A program made the position numbers and the translations under genes. A stretch of DNA of 5,923 nucleotides, taken from contig PWGF01000411.1 of the NCBI GenBank assembly GCA_003554375.1, forward strand, positions 1 to 5,923, read 5' to 3'. Position 1 is the stretch's first letter. Each line of letters starts with the position of its first letter. The notes below the pieces were generated by a model that was not told where the DNA came from, ran no database searches, and was given only the letters and a program-made list of their open reading frames with translations. This document shows positions 1 to 5,558 of this stretch, one piece after another. This stretch comes from Spirochaetaceae bacterium. Lineage in GTDB: Bacteria > Spirochaetota > Spirochaetia > DSM-27196 > SKKC01.

Positions 1-600
1 CGCCGGCAGCTCACTCTCCTCCGCCCAGAACGTCCGAACAGGCCGATTTTCGGTAATGACCCGGTTTGCCCGTCGCTCGATGCGGCTGAGCGTATGCCAA
101 GCAATATCTTCGGCGTTGATCTCGATCGTCGTGTACTCGCCACCCTGATGAACGCTTACGGTCGCATACTCCCCAATCTGCATCAGAGCCGCGGAGGGCA
201 CGTGTTGACCGGCATGCTGTTGCATATAATCGAACCGCCGGTCCCAGGAGATTCCCCCGTCAACATGCGTGCCGGGCGGCGGAGCGCGATCAGGCTCGGC
301 GTCGATCACATGCCATACCTGGCCGTCTTCCTTCCACGTATGGAGTACCGGAAAGCCGCCGAGGAAACCATGATCGGCAGGCTGCCCTCCTCCCTCCGGG
401 TAGAAAGCGGTTCGGTCGAGCGCCACTTCCGCTCGGGGCGTCGCCTGCTTCGATTGCTTCCCTTGCTTCCGGCCCTTCGCGGCTTTCTCTCCAGTCCGTT
501 CCCTCCCCGGCGCAGCGGACGCCGCCGGCCGTACATCGACGACCACCGCGCCAAACTCGGCGAGATACGGGTCTTGATAAAAGAGCAACTCGGTCAACAC
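1..600 (-). CDS. alaX: AlaX-type alanyl-tRNA editing protein, C-terminus cut by window edge
   Basis: Reading the minus strand from a GTG at 600 gives 200 uninterrupted residues to the window edge. AlaX proteins are free-standing relatives of the AlaRS editing domain that hydrolyse mischarged Ser-tRNA(Ala) or Gly-tRNA(Ala) in the cytoplasm. The N-terminus reads TELLFYQDPYLAEFGAVVVDV, followed by the family signature DRTAFYPEGGGQPADHG (about residues 62-78). The zinc-binding HxxxH motif is H129-AGQ-H133. The segment around 150-195 (TIEINAEDIAWHTLSRIERRANRVITENRPV, shown here in part) also matches AlaX, and the missing part should carry the Cys-x3-His metal ligands. Residues about 26-58 form a Lys/Arg/Gly/Gln-rich insertion between the first strand and the signature. 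The gene diverges from the MutS-like gene. The GTG lies 7 nt after a TATACT -10 box with no Shine-Dalgarno sequence, which suggests a leaderless mRNA. The family is clear from motifs; the exact tRNA or amino-acid specificity is not. Confidence 0.88.
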   Translation of the reverse strand, partial: MLTELLFYQDPYLAEFGAVVVDVRPAASAAPGRERTGEKAAKGRKQGKQSKQATPRAEVALDRTAFYPEGGGQPADHGFLGGFPVLHTWKEDGQVWHVIDAEPDRAPPPGTHVDGGISWDRRFDYMQQHAGQHVPSAALMQIGEYATVSVHQGGEYTTIEINAEDIAWHTLSRIERRANRVITENRPVRTFWAEESELPA

Positions 601-607
601 GTACGCC

Positions 608-616
608 AGTATAACA
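608..616 (-). promoter_or_regulatory. Extended -10 promoter of alaX, leaderless geometry
   Basis: Read on the minus strand, TGTTATACT is an extended -10 element (TGn followed by TATACT at 613-608). Seven bases (GGCGTAC) separate it from the GTG at 600, so transcription would begin at or next to the start codon. No good -35 is visible at 16-18 bp; the extended -10 may compensate. The region upstream of it overlaps the -35 of the divergent MutS-like promoter. Confidence 0.6.
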
Positions 617-629
617 CGGTCGCACCGCT

Positions 630-659
630 TTGACCTACACACCGGTTGCGCCGTATTAT
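630..659 (+). promoter_or_regulatory. Sigma-70-type promoter of the MutS-like gene, leaderless geometry
   Basis: A -35 TTGACC (630-635), an 18-bp spacer and a -10 TATTAT (654-659) make a near-consensus housekeeping promoter. The -10 ends 7 nt before GTG 667, so the predicted transcript starts at the codon itself. The upstream in-frame starts (TTG 646 and ATG 658) lie inside the promoter and would not be transcribed from it. This is why GTG 667 is chosen as the start. Confidence 0.62.
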
Positions 660-666
660 GGGCCCG

Positions 667-2448
667 GTGTCATCCGTGGACGTATCGAGCATCCGATTGA
701 CCGTGCCGAGCGAGTATCCCACCGCTCCGCAGCCGGTATCGGCAGAACAGGCTATTGAGGATCTCGGTCTACCAACTCTCGCGCGTGCACTTGCTGGGGA
801 GCATCTTCGCGAGCGGGACGCATTCGCTTTCCTGTCGGGCGCTGTCGGAGACCCGGAGGTGATTCGTTACCGCCAAGAGGTATTCCGCGTATTCAAGGAG
901 CGTGGCGGCGTTCGCCGAACCTTTGCCGAAGTGTTGCCTGAACTGTGGGAGCTCCATGCCTTCTCAGCCGCCCGATCGGAGAGCTCCGGCCCGTTGCAGC
1001 AGACCATTTGGCGCCTTGGGGAGCTCGAGCTCTTTGTTTCCTGCGTGAACAAGCTTCTCTCGGGACTGAAGTCGGAAGAGCACTTAGAGTCTCGCGCACT
1101 CAGACAACTCACCCACCAACTCGAACAACGCGCAGCCCAGGAAGACTTTGCGGCAATGCAAAAGGAGCTCCCCAAGCTGCGTGAAGGCCTCAAACGCAAG
1201 AAAAGCGTCACGGTGGGCATTAACCTCGATGACAAGCTTCGCCCGGTGGAAGCCACAGTTCTCTCCATAAACGAAGAGCGTTTCCATAAGCAAAGCCTCC
1301 TCCACCGGGTTCTTGGGGTTAATACGCCCTTTACCGCATCGACACCGATCTTAACTACTCCGGTTCCCGGAGACTTCAAGTTCGGGCGGGGCTCCACCGT
1401 GCCCCTCGCTCCGCTGTTTCAAGAGGTCGAGGAGCTCCTCTCGTCGGCGCTGCGGCCGGTTGCGTCCAAGCTGGCCCGGTTCGTTACGGTGAACGCCGAC
1501 ATGCTCGAGGGAGTCCGGCAAGACGCAGCGGGGTTTCTTGCTGCGTGCGATCTGGCCGAACGCTTCGAGCAAGCCGGGTATACCACGTGTTTTCCCGAAC
1601 TTCTGCCACAGGAGGAACGGAGATCCGTTTTTCACGGTCTCTACAATCCGCTCCTCGCGCTTGCCTCTATCGAGGAAGAGAGGCCCGAACCCGTCATCGC
1701 CAACGACATTTCCTTTGACGCGGAGGGCCACTTTTTCGTGCTTACCGGCCCCAACCAGGGTGGAAAGACCACGTTTACGCAGGCACTCGGCATCGCACAC
1801 GCACTGGCACAGTGCGGGCTCTTCGCGCCCGCGAGCTCGTGCTCGCTGTCCCCTGCGGATCGGATCGAAACGCACTTTCCCGCGGCCGAGCGCGGTCCGG
1901 TAGACACCGGCCGCCTCAGCGAGGAGGCGGCACGCCTCTCGGAGATCGTCTCGGCCGTCACATCCGAATCACTGGTGCTTCTCAACGAGAGTCTCGCGAG
2001 CACCGGACCTCATGAAGCATCTGCGATCGCGGAGCAGCTTCTGCAGGTGTTCTCGCTCTTGGGATTGCGAGGAGTGTACGCCACTCACCTCCATGAGCTG
2101 GCGGCGCGGATCCCCGACATGCAGCTGAACCGTGGCCTCGCGCCGCTGATCGCCGAAGCGCACGTCAAAGGCGGCCGAGCCCATCGGACCTTCTTCATTC
2201 GTCGCGGCTGGCCCGCCGGGCTTAGCTACGCACACGACATCGCCGAACAGTACGGCCTCAGCTTCCGCCACATGACGGAGGCGCTCGCCCGACGAGGCGT
2301 GCTTCCGGAGCAGCCGGCGGATACTCCCGAGGATACTCGCGACACCGGCGCTTCGTCCTACGAAGGGGCGCAAAGCAGCTCGCAAGGCTCCACCGAAACC
2401 GGAGCTCAGGAACGCCGCGGCCCCGGCGCCTGCGACGGTCACTCGTAG
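667..2448 (+). CDS. Short MutS-family ATPase (MutS-like, without mismatch-recognition domain)
   Basis: About 593 residues from GTG 667 to TAG 2448. MutS-family proteins are dimeric ABC-type ATPases that clamp DNA. This one has an alpha-helical core (about 25-340, MutS III-like) and a C-terminal MutS V ATPase. The Walker A is GPNQGGKTT (G361, K367, T368). A signature-like segment, GRLSEEAARLSEI, precedes the Walker B LVLLNES (N440, E441), and THLHEL (H474, H476) corresponds to the conserved TH-x-HEL of MutS. There is no N-terminal mismatch-binding domain with a Phe-x-Glu motif and no C-terminal Smr domain, so it is neither canonical MutS nor MutS2. Canonical MutS has Asp-Glu in Walker B; here the Asp is Asn. 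The last ~45 residues are a Ser/Thr/Gly/Glu-rich, probably disordered tail. In-frame starts at 646 (TTG) and 658 (ATG) are possible but overlap the promoter. The substrate and pathway are unknown; mismatch repair is not shown. Confidence 0.9.
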   Translation: MSSVDVSSIRLTVPSEYPTAPQPVSAEQAIEDLGLPTLARALAGEHLRERDAFAFLSGAVGDPEVIRYRQEVFRVFKERGGVRRTFAEVLPELWELHAFSAARSESSGPLQQTIWRLGELELFVSCVNKLLSGLKSEEHLESRALRQLTHQLEQRAAQEDFAAMQKELPKLREGLKRKKSVTVGINLDDKLRPVEATVLSINEERFHKQSLLHRVLGVNTPFTASTPILTTPVPGDFKFGRGSTVPLAPLFQEVEELLSSALRPVASKLARFVTVNADMLEGVRQDAAGFLAACDLAERFEQAGYTTCFPELLPQEERRSVFHGLYNPLLALASIEEERPEPVIANDISFDAEGHFFVLTGPNQGGKTTFTQALGIAHALAQCGLFAPASSCSLSPADRIETHFPAAERGPVDTGRLSEEAARLSEIVSAVTSESLVLLNESLASTGPHEASAIAEQLLQVFSLLGLRGVYATHLHELAARIPDMQLNRGLAPLIAEAHVKGGRAHRTFFIRRGWPAGLSYAHDIAEQYGLSFRHMTEALARRGVLPEQPADTPEDTRDTGASSYEGAQSSSQGSTETGAQERRGPGACDGHS

Positions 2449-3302
2449 TACTCCGCCTTGGTGAACACGACCCGGATCGATGCCCGAGTCCGGTAGTTTC
2501 CCCCACGCACGGTAGTCCTAGGCACTTCCGTCAATGCCAGCCGCCCCCGCAGCTCTCGCGGCTGAGCAGCGTACTCCGTCCGTGCCCGGTTGCGGATTGC
2601 CTCTCTCAAGGCCTCTCTCAGCGCATCGAGTTTCGCATCCGCTCCTTCCGCCGTACGGACCTGCCCCGTTCCCGTAGAAGGGCTCAGACGCCGGCTCTGC
2701 CACGCCTCGTAGCGAGCCTGCTGGAAGTCCCGGAGGCGATACCGCACCACCGCGTACACCCGTCCTTCGGCCTCGCGGCCCTGGGCGACCCTCATCCGCT
2801 CGTCCCCCCAAGCAATCTCAGCAATCGGATCGAGCTCGAACACCGGTGTTACACCGTGCCCCCGGCGATCCGGCACATATCGGAAGCGATACCCGTACAC
2901 CATTCCTGAGAAAACCTGCCGAGCTTCCTCCAGAATTCGTCGTATCGCGCGGTCCTCATCGCGCGGCTCCGGTGCGCCGCTTTCGGGATCGTAGGGCGTA
3001 AGCTGGGTCCAGAACTCGCCCTCGAGCAGATCCCCACCTGCCTCGGCCACCCCGCCGGCAGCGAGCAACAGCAGAAGCGCAAAGATACCTACTTTGGGAC
3101 TTCCCGCCGTCCGCGCAATCAAACGCCAGGCTCTGCTTGGAGTAGCGATTCTCCGTAGACTCGTCGGCAGGCTCCGTCGCGCACGCAACCGCCGTACCGG
3201 CGGCGCACCCGGATGCCGCGACAGCTTCGAGGACGCCGGCCACGCGCCGGCCGGTGTGGCCGCCAATATCGCCCCCTCTGTCACGGCAGATCGTAAGGAC
3301 AC
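2439..3302 (-). CDS. Unrecognised exported or membrane-anchored protein
   Basis: I do not recognise the family. From GTG 3302 the product is 287 residues. Residues about 71-88 (VGIFALLLLLAAGGVAEA) form a hydrophobic segment ending in an AxA signal-peptidase-I-like site, so the mature part, starting near GGDLLEGEFWTQLTPYDPESG, should be outside the cytoplasm. The mature region is mixed alpha/beta with many charged residues (FSGMVYGYRFRYVP, VYAVVRYRLRDFQQARYEAW, RASIRVVFTKAEYYE) and no catalytic motif I can name. The gene is second in an operon, 16 bp after the rhomboid stop codon, with a strong AGGAGG before GTG 3302. That start gives an unusual ~70-residue Arg/Pro/Ala-rich region before the hydrophobic segment. 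TTG 3122 would give a textbook signal peptide (MIARTAGSPKVGIF) but lacks a ribosome site. The 3' end overlaps the convergent MutS-like gene by 10 bp. The reading frame is well supported; the start is not settled. Confidence 0.75.
   Translation of the reverse strand: MSLRSAVTEGAILAATPAGAWPASSKLSRHPGAPPVRRLRARRSLPTSLRRIATPSRAWRLIARTAGSPKVGIFALLLLLAAGGVAEAGGDLLEGEFWTQLTPYDPESGAPEPRDEDRAIRRILEEARQVFSGMVYGYRFRYVPDRRGHGVTPVFELDPIAEIAWGDERMRVAQGREAEGRVYAVVRYRLRDFQQARYEAWQSRRLSPSTGTGQVRTAEGADAKLDALREALREAIRNRARTEYAAQPRELRGRLALTEVPRTTVRGGNYRTRASIRVVFTKAEYYE
2472..2499 (+). terminator. Possible terminator of the MutS-like gene
   Basis: Bases 2472-2479 (CCGGATCG) pair with 2485-2493 (CGAGTCCGG, one bulged G) around a 5-nt loop. 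This gives eight base pairs, 23 bp after the MutS-like stop. The following TAGTTTC is only a weak T-tract, so an intrinsic terminator is possible rather than likely. It lies within the 3' coding part of the opposing gene, as must happen because the two genes overlap. Confidence 0.25.
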
Positions 3303-3311
3303 GGTCCGCCG

Positions 3312-3317
3312 CCTCCT
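3312..3317 (-). promoter_or_regulatory. Ribosome binding site AGGAGG before GTG 3302
   Basis: On the minus strand a perfect AGGAGG lies just after the rhomboid stop codon and 9 nt before GTG 3302. It decides the start of the exported-protein gene in favour of GTG 3302 over the internal TTG 3122. It also contrasts with the operon's first gene, which has no usable site. Confidence 0.6.
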
Positions 3318-3318
3318 G

Positions 3319-3960
3319 CTATCGGCTCAAGAACGCACGGATCGGGCTGATCCGCAGCCTGACCACGAAGTAGAGGTACGCAATCACGAAGCCTGCAAGA
3401 TGGGTCAGATGCGCCACGCCGGTACCGCGTCCATACACTGAGGAAAACAGCTCCAGAACTGCGTAGCCGACCACCAACACCGGGGCAGGTATCGGCACGA
3501 TGCCGAAGAGGAATATGGTCGACCTGGGAAAGAGCGTGGCGAATGCGAGCAGCACCGCAAAGACGGCTCCCGAAGCGCCCAGAAGCTGGATGTAGTACTC
3601 CCCGGTAACCCAGTACACGCCAAGCGACGCAATGCCCGCCAGGAGCCCGCTCAGCAGGTAGAAGAGCAGAAACTCGGAGCTACCCAGGCGCCGCTCCACC
3701 TGCATCCCGAAGATGAAAAGCCCGAACATGTTGAACAGGATATGCCCGAGCCCCGCCGTAGAGTGGACGAACATGTAGGTGAACGGCTGCCATACCATCC
3801 CGGAATCGACCACCTCCAGCGGATTCATCGCCAGAAGCGGTACTAGGCCGGGCGCCAGAAAGGTGAAGAAATATACGATAACGTTGGTGCCAATGAGGAT
3901 ATGTACCGCGTTGAATTCACGGTACGGTAAGGGACGCCGGAGAACCGAGCTTCGTCTCAT
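3319..3960 (-). CDS. Rhomboid-family intramembrane serine protease
   Basis: 213 residues from ATG 3960 to TAG 3319, a typical size for the bacterial six-helix rhomboid core with short ends. Rhomboids cleave transmembrane substrates inside the lipid bilayer. The catalytic dyad is visible: the serine in GASGA (S130) and the histidine in THLAGF (H187). The oxyanion-side residues of GHILFNMFGL (H73, N77) are also present, as is the ERRLGS loop typical of the family (E89-S94). Hydrophobic segments occur near residues 19-43, 70-88, 96-118, 126-144, 151-174 and 184-205. No extra domain is seen, so this is an active-looking rhomboid rather than a degenerate iRhom-like form. Starts at TTG 3969 and ATG 3966 are also in frame, but ATG 3960 sits 7 nt after a -10 box, which I use to choose it. 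It heads an operon with the exported protein. Its substrate is unknown. Confidence 0.9.
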   Translation of the reverse strand: MRRSSVLRRPLPYREFNAVHILIGTNVIVYFFTFLAPGLVPLLAMNPLEVVDSGMVWQPFTYMFVHSTAGLGHILFNMFGLFIFGMQVERRLGSSEFLLFYLLSGLLAGIASLGVYWVTGEYYIQLLGASGAVFAVLLAFATLFPRSTIFLFGIVPIPAPVLVVGYAVLELFSSVYGRGTGVAHLTHLAGFVIAYLYFVVRLRISPIRAFLSR

Positions 3961-3967
3961 GCTCATC

Positions 3968-3997
3968 AATGTACGCTGAACGGGCCCTCCTCAGCAA
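3968..3997 (-). promoter_or_regulatory. Promoter of the rhomboid operon, leaderless geometry
   Basis: On the minus strand a -35-like TTGCTG (3997-3992), an 18-bp spacer and a -10 TACATT (3973-3968) precede ATG 3960 by 7 nt (GATGAGC). There is a GGAGGG at 3990-3985, but it is about 24 nt from this ATG and upstream of the predicted transcript start, so it is not a ribosome site. Confidence 0.5.
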
Positions 3998-4017
3998 GCG
4001 GTACCGAGCAACCCGCC

Positions 4018-4046
4018 TTGATTCGTTGCCGGACACCGGCTACGCT
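4018..4046 (+). promoter_or_regulatory. Promoter of rlmE with a palindrome in the spacer, leaderless geometry
   Basis: A -35 TTGATT (4018-4023), a 17-bp spacer and a -10 TACGCT (4041-4046) precede ATG 4054 by 7 nt (CTATCCC). The right end of the spacer is a perfect 13-bp inverted repeat, GCCGG-ACA-CCGGC (4028-4040), directly abutting the -10. A bound protein there would block polymerase, so it is a candidate operator. No Shine-Dalgarno sequence is present. Confidence 0.5.
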
Positions 4047-4053
4047 CTATCCC

Positions 4054-4662
4054 ATGTCGCGGCGCAAGCGCCCGGATCGATACACAGACCAAGCGAAAAA
4101 GTCCGGCTACCCGGCCCGTTCGGTCTACAAGCTCCAGGAGATCGATCGTCGCAATGGGCTTCTTCACCCCGGCATGAGCGTCCTCGACTTGGGCGCAGCG
4201 CCGGGGAGCTGGGCTACGTACGCGCTCCGGCGCGTCGGAGCGCGCGGTCGCCTCGTTGCGGTGGATATCAAGCCCATTACGGGCTTGCCCACCGATGACC
4301 GCTGCACCCGGCTCGTGGCGGACATGAACGCGGACTCCACCGTCGAGCAGCTCCGCGACCTTGGTCCGTTCGACCTCGTTCTCAGCGATGCCGCTCCCAA
4401 CACCACCGGTAACCGCACCGTCGATTCGTCCCGTAGCGCTGAGCTGGTCGAGCAAGCGCTATCGCTCTGTTCCGCCTGCCTCGCCCCCGGCGGAGCCGCT
4501 GTCCTCAAGCTCTTCCAGGGCGGGGACGAGCAGCAGTTGCGGAGTTCGGCCGCCGCCCTCTTCCGGTCCGCAAAGCTCACCAAACCGAAAGCTTCGCGAA
4601 GCGAAAGCATCGAGCTGTTTCTGGTGTGTACTGGTTTTTCGCCGAGTGCCGATATACACTAG
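4054..4662 (+). CDS. rlmE: RlmE (FtsJ/RrmJ) 23S rRNA 2'-O-methyltransferase
   Basis: 202 residues, close to the usual ~200-210. RlmE uses S-adenosylmethionine to methylate the ribose 2'-OH of the A-loop uridine (U2552 in E. coli numbering) of 23S rRNA in the late 50S subunit. The family hallmarks are all here: an N-terminal basic segment ending in GYPARSVYKLQEID, the SAM-binding motif VLDLGAAPGSW (residues 43-53), and the catalytic K-D-K-E set at K26, D112 (LSDAAPN), K152 (VLKLFQG) and E187 (SIELFLV). An in-frame TTG at 4018 would add 12 residues, but it coincides with the -35 hexamer; ATG 4054 matches the usual N-terminus of the family and the leaderless geometry. The lipoprotein gene follows after 29 bp and may be partly cotranscribed. 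Function is assigned with high confidence. Confidence 0.95.
   Translation: MSRRKRPDRYTDQAKKSGYPARSVYKLQEIDRRNGLLHPGMSVLDLGAAPGSWATYALRRVGARGRLVAVDIKPITGLPTDDRCTRLVADMNADSTVEQLRDLGPFDLVLSDAAPNTTGNRTVDSSRSAELVEQALSLCSACLAPGGAAVLKLFQGGDEQQLRSSAAALFRSAKLTKPKASRSESIELFLVCTGFSPSADIH
4653..4660 (+). promoter_or_regulatory. Possible -10 element for the lipoprotein gene inside the end of rlmE
   Basis: TATACACT contains two overlapping -10-like hexamers (TATACA and TACACT), about 32-37 nt before ATG 4692. No convincing -35 is seen at the right distance. If it is used, the transcript would have a leader of roughly 25 nt carrying the Shine-Dalgarno sequence. Otherwise the gene depends on read-through from rlmE. 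Confidence 0.35.
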
Positions 4663-4679
4663 AAGAAGCTCGCGAGGAT

Positions 4680-4687
4680 GGAAGTGA
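4680..4687 (+). promoter_or_regulatory. Ribosome binding site before ATG 4692
   Basis: GGAAGTGA matches the anti-Shine-Dalgarno complement GGAGGTGA at 7 of 8 positions, with normal spacing to ATG 4692. This selects ATG 4692 over the in-frame GTG 4626, which lies inside rlmE. Confidence 0.5.
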
Positions 4688-4691
4688 CACC

Positions 4692-5558
4692 ATGAGCCTC
4701 ACAGCCAACCCACAATGCCCCCGACTTCCGGGTCGGTCCATTTCCGCCGTAATGCTCGGCGTTCTTCTGCCGGTCGCCCCCGTGCTTGTAGCCACTGCTT
4801 GCGCGAGCGTTGAAGGAATAAGCCTCTCCGCACCCGTAGGCTTGCGCCTCGACTACGCCACCGAGCGCGAGCTCGAAGGTGGCGACGGGCGCACCGGCGG
4901 CGGCAATGGCCCTGAGGTTTCGTATGAGGCGGGAGACGACCCCAAGCGCCCACCCCGCCCCTCCGAGGAAGACGACCTCGAGCCGAACCAAGCCCAGCTG
5001 GATATCGCCGAGAGTGCGGAGAGACTCATCGGAGCACAGTCGCTCCACGTGGGCGACCGGACCTTTAACTTCGATTGTACCGGCGTTGTGCTCGCTGCCT
5101 ATTACGGCGCCGACATCGACCTTCTCGTGGAGTTCCTGCAGCACCAGGGCAACGGTGTTCGCCGGCTCTACCGGATGGCCCGAGAGCACGACGTCTTCTC
5201 GGACGACGAGATTCCACAGGTGGGCGACCTCGTCTTCTGGGACAACACCTACGATAAGGCCGGAAACGGCCGGTTCGATGACGAGCTCACCCACGTCGGC
5301 ATCGTAGTTGACGTCGATCCCGGCACCGGCGCCATTCACTATCTCCACCAGCACGCCTCCCGCGGCATCGTCGTCGAGCGAATGAATCTGTTGGAGCCGG
5401 ACCGGGAGTACCGGCACGTCGACGGAGAACGCCGCGTGGTCAACGCGCGGATGCGCCTTTCCGAGCACCGACACGTCAAACCCGATCAGTACCTTGCAAG
5501 CCACCTCTTCCGCGGATTCGGCAGCCTACACGAGATCGAGGACCTGCTTGATGGCTGA
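4692..5558 (+). CDS. Probable lipoprotein with NlpC/P60-like (or CHAP-like) cysteine hydrolase domain
   Basis: 288 residues. The N-terminus has basic residues R11 and R15, a hydrophobic stretch (about 17-35) and VATAC, with C37 as the candidate lipidated cysteine. The -3 position is Ala rather than Leu, a relaxed lipobox. A Gly/Glu/Asp/Pro-rich linker (about 58-100) leads to a papain-fold hydrolase. The candidate catalytic residues are C129 in FDCTGVV and H201 in THVGIV, with H219 or H221 in HYLHQH as a possible third residue; GDLVFWD (178-184) is the conserved strand between them. Such enzymes usually cut peptide bonds in peptidoglycan or related amides in the envelope. An insertion after GDLVFWD, NTYDKAGNGRFDDEL, is acidic and looks like a metal-binding loop. 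Relatives that I recall from myxobacteria carry similar blocks. An opposite-strand open frame over this gene is a shadow. The export and fold calls are good; the substrate is unknown. Confidence 0.82.
   Translation: MSLTANPQCPRLPGRSISAVMLGVLLPVAPVLVATACASVEGISLSAPVGLRLDYATERELEGGDGRTGGGNGPEVSYEAGDDPKRPPRPSEEDDLEPNQAQLDIAESAERLIGAQSLHVGDRTFNFDCTGVVLAAYYGADIDLLVEFLQHQGNGVRRLYRMAREHDVFSDDEIPQVGDLVFWDNTYDKAGNGRFDDELTHVGIVVDVDPGTGAIHYLHQHASRGIVVERMNLLEPDREYRHVDGERRVVNARMRLSEHRHVKPDQYLASHLFRGFGSLHEIEDLLDG

Noticed and set aside
94..633. 179-codon plus-strand open frame opposite alaX
   Set aside because: It lies antisense to the clear AlaX frame, which carries FYPEGGGQ and HxxxH, and its Arg/Pro/Leu-rich product has no recognisable motif.
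867..2003. Several minus-strand open frames (about 120-176 codons) inside the MutS-like gene
   Set aside because: They are antisense shadows of a continuous MutS-like frame with intact Walker motifs, and their products are Arg/Ser-rich without motifs.
667..2448. Assignment of the MutS-like gene as mutS or mutS2
   Set aside because: It lacks the N-terminal mismatch-binding domain of MutS and the C-terminal Smr domain of MutS2, so no gene symbol is justified.
2956..3243. Minus-strand frame starting near GTG 3243 with a cysteine-containing hydrophobic N-terminus, considered as a small lipoprotein
   Set aside because: There is no ribosome site, acidic residues fall in the would-be signal region, and it runs out of frame through the well-supported exported protein.
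4659..5504. 281-codon minus-strand open frame opposite the lipoprotein gene
   Set aside because: The plus strand encodes a lipobox and NlpC/P60-like catalytic motifs. The antisense frame is a mirror of GC-rich codon use with no family motif.
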